Below are positions 58,328 to 64,000 of a DNA stretch of 64,000 bases, one piece after another; position 1 is the stretch's first letter, and every line of letters starts with the position of its first letter. Both the position numbers and the translations under genes were made by a program. Under the pieces are notes generated by a model that was not told the DNA's origin, made no database searches, and saw only the letters and a program-made list of their open reading frames with translations. This DNA is from Pseudomonadota bacterium (GTDB lineage Bacteria; Pseudomonadota; Gammaproteobacteria; Pseudomonadales; Oceanobacteraceae), in the NCBI GenBank assembly GCA_030145845.1, contig JAIXHJ010000015.1, positions 1 through 64,000 of the forward strand, given 5' to 3'.

Positions 58328-60376
58328 ATGGAACATACACACCAATATGACGAACAGGGCAAACAAATGTGTTGCACAGAAGAAGCAAAAATCAATAACA
58401 CAGCAGATGCGCTAATAAAAAATAGCCCCATGAAAAGCTGTAGTTGTTCCGGTGACGATCAAGATCAGCATACCAATGATGATAGTCATGACCACGATCA
58501 TGCCAGTGAGGATGGTAACAATATCAGGCTATTTCTACCTGCCGCACTGAGTTTCGTTGCACTGCTGATTGCAATAGCACTGGATAATTATTTTCCACAA
58601 ACCTGGTTTACGGGCTGGGTACGTATTGGCTGGTATGTTGCCGCCTATTTACCTGTCGGCCTGCCCGTGTTGAAAGAGGCCGTTGAGAGCATCGTCAAAG
58701 GTGAAGTGTTTTCTGAATTTTTATTGATGGGTATTGCCACCATCGGCGCTTTTGCTATTGGTGAATATCCGGAAGGTGTTGCCGTGATGTTGTTTTATTC
58801 TGTCGGTGAAGTATTCCAGACCCTCGCCGTGAAAAGAGCAAAAACCAATATTAAAACCCTGCTTGATCAACGCCCCGACGAAGTAACCGTGTTACGCAAT
58901 AATCAAACGATGACTCTCAAAGCAGAGACCGTCAGCATTGGCGATATTATCCAACTCAAAGCAGGTGAGAAATTAGGATTGGATGGTGAACTCTTATCTG
59001 AAACCGCCTCGTTTAATACCGCTGCGCTGACCGGCGAGAGCAAACCTGACACAAAAACCAAAGGCGATGCGGTTTTGGCGGGGATGATCAATCTCAATGC
59101 CGTATCACTAGTCAAAGCTACCGCCGCTTATACCGACAGCAAACTGTCCCGAATTTTAGAGTTAGTACAAAACGCTGCTGCGCAAAAAGCGCCTACCGAA
59201 TTATTTATCCGAAAATTCGCCAAAATATACACACCTATTGTAGTTGCGTTGGCCGTTGCGATTTGTGTGGTGCCATACGTATTTGTGGAGACTTATGTAT
59301 TCAGTGAGTGGTTGTACCGTGCCTTGATTTTCCTGGTGATCTCCTGTCCGTGTGCACTGGTCATTAGCATTCCACTGGGCTATTTCGGCGGCATAGGCGC
59401 AGCCAGTCGAAACGGTATTTTATTCAAAGGCAGTAACTTTTTGGACACCATTTCTACCATTCAAAACGTGGTGATGGATAAAACCGGTACCATGACGGAA
59501 GGTGTTTTTATAGTACAAGAGGTCAACCTGAAGCCCGAGTTCAATCGCGATGAAATCCTGAAAATGGTTAATGCGCTGGAAAGCCAGAGTACGCATCCGG
59601 TAGCGACCGCTATTCATCAATATGTAGGCGATATCGATAGCAGCATTACATTGAACAATGTTGAAGAAATATCGGGTCATGGATTGAAAGCCGACGTGAA
59701 TGGCAAAGTGTTACTGGTCGGTAATTTCAGGCTGCTCGATAAATTCGCCGTCGCCTACGATATTGATCCGGCCTCGATTGTGTATACCGTCATTGCGATT
59801 GCCTACGACCATAAATTCGCGGGTTACATCACCATTGCTGACAGCATAAAAGAGGATGCGCAATTAACGATAGACACGCTGAAACAACTCGGTGTCAACA
59901 TTACCATGCTTAGCGGTGACAAAAATTCCGTGGTGCAATTTGTCGCACAGAAATTAGGTATCGCGAATGCCTTTGGTGATCTGCTGCCAGAAGATAAAGT
60001 TAACAAGGTAAAAGAAATCAAAGCGCGCAATGAAACCGTTGCATTCGTAGGTGATGGTGTTAATGACGCACCGGTAGTCGCACTGAGTGATGTCGGTATA
60101 GCGATGGGCGGCCTTGGCAGCGATGCAACAATCGAAACAGCCGACGTTGTCATTCAAGATGATAAACCCAGCAAAATTCCCACCGCCATTGCCATCGGCA
60201 AACAAACCAAACGTATCGTTTGGCAAAACATTTCCCTTGCCCTCGGTGTAAAGGCAATAGTCTTGATATTAGGTGCAGGCGGTTTGGCAACCATGTGGGA
60301 GGCGGTTTTTGCCGATGTCGGCGTGGCATTGCTGGCTATTTTTAACGCGGTGCGAATTCAGCGAATGAAGTTTTGA
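58328..60376 (+). CDS. cadA: Heavy-metal-translocating P1B-type ATPase (Zn/Cd/Pb class)
   Basis: An ATP-driven exporter of heavy metals from the cytoplasm, complementing the CzcCBA pump. The 682-residue protein has motifs TGES (actuator), SCPCALV with the metal-site C340-P-C342 in TM6, phosphorylation site D384KTGT, the P1B-specific HP (QSTHPVA) and GDGVNDAPV. No folded GMTCxxC metal-binding domain is present; instead the N-terminus (residues 1-60) has CC, CSCS and HDHDH clusters. The CPC motif and czc context suggest Zn/Cd rather than copper. An AAGGAAA site precedes ATG 58328. Confidence 0.93.
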   Translation: MEHTHQYDEQGKQMCCTEEAKINNTADALIKNSPMKSCSCSGDDQDQHTNDDSHDHDHASEDGNNIRLFLPAALSFVALLIAIALDNYFPQTWFTGWVRIGWYVAAYLPVGLPVLKEAVESIVKGEVFSEFLLMGIATIGAFAIGEYPEGVAVMLFYSVGEVFQTLAVKRAKTNIKTLLDQRPDEVTVLRNNQTMTLKAETVSIGDIIQLKAGEKLGLDGELLSETASFNTAALTGESKPDTKTKGDAVLAGMINLNAVSLVKATAAYTDSKLSRILELVQNAAAQKAPTELFIRKFAKIYTPIVVALAVAICVVPYVFVETYVFSEWLYRALIFLVISCPCALVISIPLGYFGGIGAASRNGILFKGSNFLDTISTIQNVVMDKTGTMTEGVFIVQEVNLKPEFNRDEILKMVNALESQSTHPVATAIHQYVGDIDSSITLNNVEEISGHGLKADVNGKVLLVGNFRLLDKFAVAYDIDPASIVYTVIAIAYDHKFAGYITIADSIKEDAQLTIDTLKQLGVNITMLSGDKNSVVQFVAQKLGIANAFGDLLPEDKVNKVKEIKARNETVAFVGDGVNDAPVVALSDVGIAMGGLGSDATIETADVVIQDDKPSKIPTAIAIGKQTKRIVWQNISLALGVKAIVLILGAGGLATMWEAVFADVGVALLAIFNAVRIQRMKF

Positions 60377-60511
60377 TTAGGTGTGGGTATGGCGGCGCTC
60401 CATCAAAAGATCATTGTAGAACACTTTATTTCGTCAGACACCGGTGGTCGTTGATTCAATCGTAGGTTCCGTTTCCATAATTAGATAACCATTAGGAAGA
60501 GAAATGAGCTG

Positions 60512-61195
60512 ATGGCAGCTATTTATCAAACAGCCTACCCACGCATAAAATCAGACATCACCCCAAACGAATTGGGGGATGTTTACACGCCCACGGCCGA
60601 AGATCTGGAATTTGCTCTTCGTCATTGTAAGCGCACCAGCGCCTCATTCCTGGGTTTGCTGATTCAACTAAAAACGACGCAGCGATTGGGTCGTTTTGTT
60701 CCGCTGGGTGAAATACCAAAGGTTATCATCGCACACATCAAAAACCAGTGTCGTTCCCGGGTGACACTCAACGATCTACAAACCTATTACACCTCAGGAT
60801 CGAAAGATCGCCATGTAAAATTGGTTCGACGTCATCTCAACATAAAAGCCTACGATACGATCAAAACATCCGAGCTGGCACAGGTTTGGGCGCAGGATGC
60901 GGCGACGACCAAAGAAGCTCTGCCGGACATCATCAATGTTACTTTGGAGTATTTGGTCAAGGAGCGTTATGAACTCCCGGCATACAGCGTGCTTGAGCGA
61001 ATATGCCAGGCAGCCAGGGCGGAGGTAAATACCCGATACTACGATCAATTATGTGGATTTTTAACGGACGAAAGTCGGCAGCGTATCAACGATATTCTTC
61101 GCGTCAGTACAGGGCTGAGTGGTTTTGGCTGGAGCACTCTGAAGAGTGAACCCAAACGATTAACTCCTCGCAACATCCATACCTGGAATGGTTGA
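60512..61195 (+). pseudogene. Tn3-family transposase, N-terminal fragment (frameshifted)
   Basis: The first 227 codons of a Tn3-family TnpA with the N-terminal DUF4158 domain (FALRHCKRTSASFLGLLIQLKTTQRLGRFVP). The frame ends shortly after FGWSTLKSEPKRLTPRNI; in the next frame the sequence continues smoothly (YLEWLTSLQTLLP), so a single frameshift near 61175-61192 broke the gene. The 135 bp ahead contain a GGAAGAG site but no terminal inverted repeat that I recognise. Confidence 0.85.
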
Positions 61196-61854
61196 CGTCC
61201 CTGCAAACGCTTCTGCCCACGGATTTGGGGTTGCCCCCAGTCAAACACCAGCAGTTCATTGATGAGGCCAAAGCCCTGGACTACGCTGAGCTCGTGAAGC
61301 TCAAACTCAATAAGCGGCTTGCGCTCGTCATCGTCCTGATCCGGCACCAATACGCGCGAACGCTGGATAACGCAGCCGACATATTTATGAAGCTGTTGTT
61401 AAAGATGGATCGTTCGGCGCAGAAACTGTTGGAGAAATACCTGAGTGACCATCAAAAGCAAACCGATCATTTGATTTCGGTGTTGTCGGGAACGGTCAGG
61501 GTGTATCTGGATAAACCCGAATCGGTGACAGCCTTTGATCCGGTGCTCGGCAAGAACAGCGATCAGTTGCTGCACATGTGTGAACAATATATGGCGTTTG
61601 CGGGCAACAACTACTTGCCGTTCATGGTGCAACTTTACAAAAAGCAGCGATCTACCTTGTTTCGCACGATTGAAATACTCAATCTCGCATCGGCTACGGA
61701 GGACAAGGATTTACTGAACGCCTTCCAGTTTATTTTGAAACATAAACAAACTCAAACTGATGAGTCTAGATTGCCGAAGATGTTGGTTCGTTTTTTGATT
61801 TTTATCAATCTAAAAAGTAAGGAATTTATTGCAATCGACCCAGTTATTATATAA
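61192..61854 (+). pseudogene. Tn3-family transposase, middle fragment (truncated)
   Basis: This continues the broken TnpA after the frameshift (LPTDLGLPPVKHQQFIDEAKALDYAELVKLKLNKRLALVIVLIRHQYARTLDNAAD-type region) for about 195 residues. The recognisable transposase stops near 61780 (RLPK); the last 25 or so codons look unrelated. The catalytic DDE part of the roughly 1000-residue transposase is missing, so a deletion or insertion fused the relic to the following operon. No resolvase gene is seen. Confidence 0.82.
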
Positions 61855-61873
61855 TTTAGCTAAATTATATAAT
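61846..61873. promoter_or_regulatory. 28-bp perfect palindrome upstream of the Hsp70/GrpE operon
   Basis: A perfect 28-bp dyad centred on AGCT (arms 61846-61859 and 61860-61873), entirely A/T apart from the centre. It contains two TATAAT sequences (61850-61855, 61868-61873) and lies 27 bp before the small helical-protein gene. It looks like an operator overlapping a promoter. Confidence 0.6.
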
Positions 61874-61900
61874 GTGTCCGTCAAATGCTGGAGTTCCAGA

Positions 61901-62140
61901 ATGAACGAATACGAGATTTTTGCGCAAATAAAGAGTGCACTTAGTGATGCCCCTCGCAATCAATACACTGCTGAGCTGCATCTGCAAATGATCAAATATG
62001 CTGATGAGTTGAAGAACATCACAGCCAAAGAGTTTTGTGAGGGAGTTGGCCTGCGAGGTAGTTTCGGTACGGAATTCAGCAAGATGCGGAATCTGACTCA
62101 GCGCTTGAAAGCGGCGGGGTTGGATACTGCAAAAATTTGA
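61901..62140 (+). CDS. Small HTH-like protein, first gene of the Hsp70/GrpE operon
   Basis: A 79-residue, all-helical protein (MNEYEIFAQIKSAL... NITAKEFCEGVGLRGSFGTEFSKMRNLTQRLKAAGL). The segment KEFCEGVGLRGSFGTEFSKMRNL could form a helix-turn-helix. ATG 61901 with a GGAG site is preferred over the longer frame from 61829, which would start inside the transposase relic. It may bind the 28-bp palindrome just upstream and regulate the operon, but this is inference; I do not recognise a named family. It is followed by the GrpE-like gene after 66 bp. Confidence 0.7.
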   Translation: MNEYEIFAQIKSALSDAPRNQYTAELHLQMIKYADELKNITAKEFCEGVGLRGSFGTEFSKMRNLTQRLKAAGLDTAKI

Positions 62141-62206
62141 GAAATCAAGCAAGCCCATTTGATTTTCAGAAACGGAAATAAGAACAACTATTCATAGGAG
62201 ACTTTA

Positions 62207-62587
62207 ATGGCGGACTCTGAGCAAACCACAACGACCCCCGAGGCCATGAGGGATTCTGTGATCAGCATGGCGGTTGAGTCCTGGCGCTTTGGCCGGGTGT
62301 TTGACCGTCTGCTGATGAAACTCGATGCTGGGGAACAGAACCGATACAAGAGCCAGTTCCGCTGGTTTATCAAAAAGGTCGAAGAAGCCCTTGAGCAAGC
62401 GGATCTGCGAATCGTCAACGTCGAAGGGCAGCCCTTCGATCCCGGCATGGCCGCCACTCCGCTGAATATCGAAGAGTTCGATACTAAGGATGCCTTGATG
62501 GTCGATCAGATGCTCGAGCCGATCATTATGGGGAAAGAAGGTTTGGTTAAGACAGGAACGGTCACTTTGAGGAAGGTGGAACTATGA
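62207..62587 (+). CDS. Minimal GrpE-like nucleotide-exchange protein
   Basis: A 126-residue protein. Residues about 25-70 are helical (RFGRVFDRLLMKLDAGEQNRY, FIKKVEEALEQADLRIV) and residues 70-126 resemble the GrpE beta-domain head (EGQPFDPGM... VDQMLEPIIMGKEGLVKTGTVTLRKVEL), which in GrpE inserts into the Hsp70 nucleotide-binding cleft and releases ADP. The long N-terminal coiled coil of housekeeping GrpE is largely missing. Its stop overlaps the start of the Hsp70-like gene (ATGA), so the two are made together and most likely form a dedicated pair. AGGAG lies seven bases before the ATG. Confidence 0.78.
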   Translation: MADSEQTTTTPEAMRDSVISMAVESWRFGRVFDRLLMKLDAGEQNRYKSQFRWFIKKVEEALEQADLRIVNVEGQPFDPGMAATPLNIEEFDTKDALMVDQMLEPIIMGKEGLVKTGTVTLRKVEL

Positions 62588-64000
62588 AAAATTTCGTTGG
62601 CATTGACCTGGGTACAACAAACAGCGCGATCTGCTCTTATGACGGTTCCGAAACCCGCATCTGGAAGAGTCCTGAACAGAATGATGTTACGCCATCAGCT
62701 ATTTATATTGATCGTCGTGGCAATAAATATGTTGGTAAGCGAGCTTACGATTCTGCACCGCATAGCCCAGACAACTCAGCGATGTTATTCAAGCGTGTAA
62801 TGGGAACAAGTACGCCAATTCAGCTATCTGCAGTAAATCTTACCAAGACTCCCGAGGAATGTTCAGCTGAAGTACTAAAAGTGTTGTTCGGGTACTTGCC
62901 GGAAGAAATTAGAAATGATCCTGATACGGGGACTGTAATAACTGTTCCGGCAGCATTTAATCAGATGCAGAAAGACGCAACAATGCAGGCTGCTAGTATG
63001 GCCGGGATCGGGAAAGTTGCACTTATGCAGGAGCCCGTAGCTGCAGTAATGAGTGTCATGCGTGCCCGTAATACAGATGGAATGTTTTTAATTTATGATT
63101 TGGGTGGCGGCACGCTCGATATTGCCATTGCAGAAAGTATTGGAGGAAGGGTAAATCTTCTTGCTCATGGTGGCATAGCTATGTGCGGTGGTCGGGACTT
63201 CGATCGAGTATTAGTCGATAATGTTGTTCGTCCTTGGTTACTTGAAAAGTTTGACCTCCCAGAAGACTTTTCTGTAAATCCTAGTTATAAATCTCTAATT
63301 AGACTGGCTACTTGGGCTACCGAGCGCGCAAAAATTGAACTTTCAGCGCGCGAGGAAGTTGTTATTAGTCTCTCAGAAACTGAAACACGAGTTAGAGATC
63401 TGAGCGGAGATGAAATCTATCTCGATATCCAATTAAAACGTGAAACTTACGATAATTTGATTGCAGAGCGCGTAGCTGAATCGGTCAACTCAGCTCGCGA
63501 GGCTTTAAATAAAGCTGGGCTCTCTCCTCATGACCTTGAGAGAATTGTGTTTGTGGGTGGTCCAACCAATTACAAGCCTTTGAGAGATAAGGTTGCTTAT
63601 GAGCTTGGAATACCTGGAAATACCGATGTGAATCCAATGACAGCTGTGGCCGAAGGAGCTAGTCTTTTCGCTGAATCTATAGACTGGGGTTCCCAGAACC
63701 GATCGCGAAAAAGCACCCGAGGTCAAATCTCCTCCGGCGGAGGATTGGAACTATCTTTCAATTACATTGCTCGTACTCCGAATGTTAAAGCGAAGATAGC
63801 AGTGCAGCTCGCTGGGCAAGCAGCATCTGGTTCAGAGTTTCAGGTCGACTGCGTCGACACTGGTTGGACCTCAGGCCGCCTGCCTCTCAAGCATGGCGCA
63901 ACCATCGACGTCACCCTGACAAAAGCTGGTGACAACACCTTCAAGGTATTTGTTTTCGATTCTGTAGGCGGACCCATTGCTCTGCAACAGGACAATATCG
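62584..64000 (+). CDS. Hsp70-like ATPase with atypical C-terminus (3' end outside window)
   Basis: The frame is open from ATG 62584 to the window edge (472 codons visible). Residues 1 to about 370 form an Hsp70/actin-type nucleotide-binding domain: GIDLGTTNSAI (phosphate 1), VPAAFNQMQKDATMQAA, LIYDLGGGTLDIAIAE (phosphate 2) and IVFVGGPTNYKPLRDKV (adenosine). After a basic linker (NRSRKSTRGQ) the normal DnaK substrate-binding domain is absent; instead a beta-rich stretch (SFNYIARTPNVKAKIAVQLAG... TFKVFVFDS) begins, like an Ig-type sandwich. The gene is visibly A+T-richer than the core genome. With GrpE- and HTH-like genes upstream and location in a defence-rich transposon, it is a candidate conflict system, not the housekeeping DnaK. 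Confidence 0.85.
   Translation, partial: MKNFVGIDLGTTNSAICSYDGSETRIWKSPEQNDVTPSAIYIDRRGNKYVGKRAYDSAPHSPDNSAMLFKRVMGTSTPIQLSAVNLTKTPEECSAEVLKVLFGYLPEEIRNDPDTGTVITVPAAFNQMQKDATMQAASMAGIGKVALMQEPVAAVMSVMRARNTDGMFLIYDLGGGTLDIAIAESIGGRVNLLAHGGIAMCGGRDFDRVLVDNVVRPWLLEKFDLPEDFSVNPSYKSLIRLATWATERAKIELSAREEVVISLSETETRVRDLSGDEIYLDIQLKRETYDNLIAERVAESVNSAREALNKAGLSPHDLERIVFVGGPTNYKPLRDKVAYELGIPGNTDVNPMTAVAEGASLFAESIDWGSQNRSRKSTRGQISSGGGLELSFNYIARTPNVKAKIAVQLAGQAASGSEFQVDCVDTGWTSGRLPLKHGATIDVTLTKAGDNTFKVFVFDSVGGPIALQQDNI

Noticed and set aside
60377..60511. CTTTATTTCG in the gap before the Tn3 relic as a TnsB-type site of the far Tn7 end.
   Set aside because: Only a partial single match, no 20-bp periodicity and no ACA terminus.

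Overview
The window reads as chromosomal DNA of a marine-type gammaproteobacterium (Oceanospirillaceae or a close relative). The basis is the gene content (FabV as enoyl reductase, PA4642 family, hemCDXY, cytochromes c5 and c4) and a gene order shared in large part with Pseudomonas (zur-znuCB/znuA, engB, cytochromes c, dsbA, nuclease, GGDEF enzyme, glmR-glmS). The taxonomic placement is inference; no rRNA gene is present.

Positions 1-31751 are core chromosome, visibly G+C-rich. From the left: fabV; a broken KAP-family NTPase gene; PA4642-family gene, trmB and a DUF423 gene on the minus strand; ubiD with an overlapping flavin/2Fe-2S reductase; a small MscS channel; three tandem paralogous periplasmic binding proteins without any permease; the haem operon hemC-hemD-hemX-hemY and glmU on the minus strand; an HDOD protein; a zinc-uptake regulon (znuA divergent from zur-znuC-znuB, with a Zur-box-like site between); engB; cytochromes c5 and c4; dsbA; an EEP-family hydrolase; a diguanylate cyclase; and glmR-glmS.

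At 31752 a prototypic Tn7-like transposon begins, 25 bp after the glmS stop codon (attTn7). It has a 5'-TGT terminus, three contiguous 20-bp TnsB-type sites and a complete tnsABCDE set whose catalytic residues sit almost exactly where they do in Tn7. The insertion cut the first codons of a gene that lay directly downstream of glmS. No right-hand counterpart of the terminus is visible, so the element appears to run past 64000 and carries more than 24 kb of cargo here.

The cargo is a mosaic. (1) 39706-51605 is a probable eight-gene defence operon: a half-size HsdS, HsdM, full HsdS, a dGTPase-type HD hydrolase, RhuM, an AlbA_2/ATPase protein, HsdR and a YgjP-type metalloprotease. A 30-codon relic of the hsdR start left behind after rhuM shows that the AlbA gene was inserted at the front of hsdR. 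(2) A tyrosine-recombinase remnant and a perfect 22-bp inverted repeat mark a junction near 52 kb. (3) 52176-60376 is a heavy-metal efflux island (small CzcI-like protein, CzcC, CzcB, CzcA, and a P1B ATPase). (4) A frameshifted and truncated Tn3-family transposase follows. (5) From 61846 there is a 28-bp perfect palindrome, a small helical (HTH-like) protein, a minimal GrpE-like protein and an Hsp70-like ATPase with a non-standard C-terminus that continues off the window. This last operon is the best candidate for an undescribed system.

No tRNA, rRNA or CRISPR array was recognised. No gene-free stretch exceeds 300 bases; the longest gaps (1371-1658, 9544-9805, 23650-23914, 58096-58327) hold terminators, likely promoters, or nothing I could recognise.
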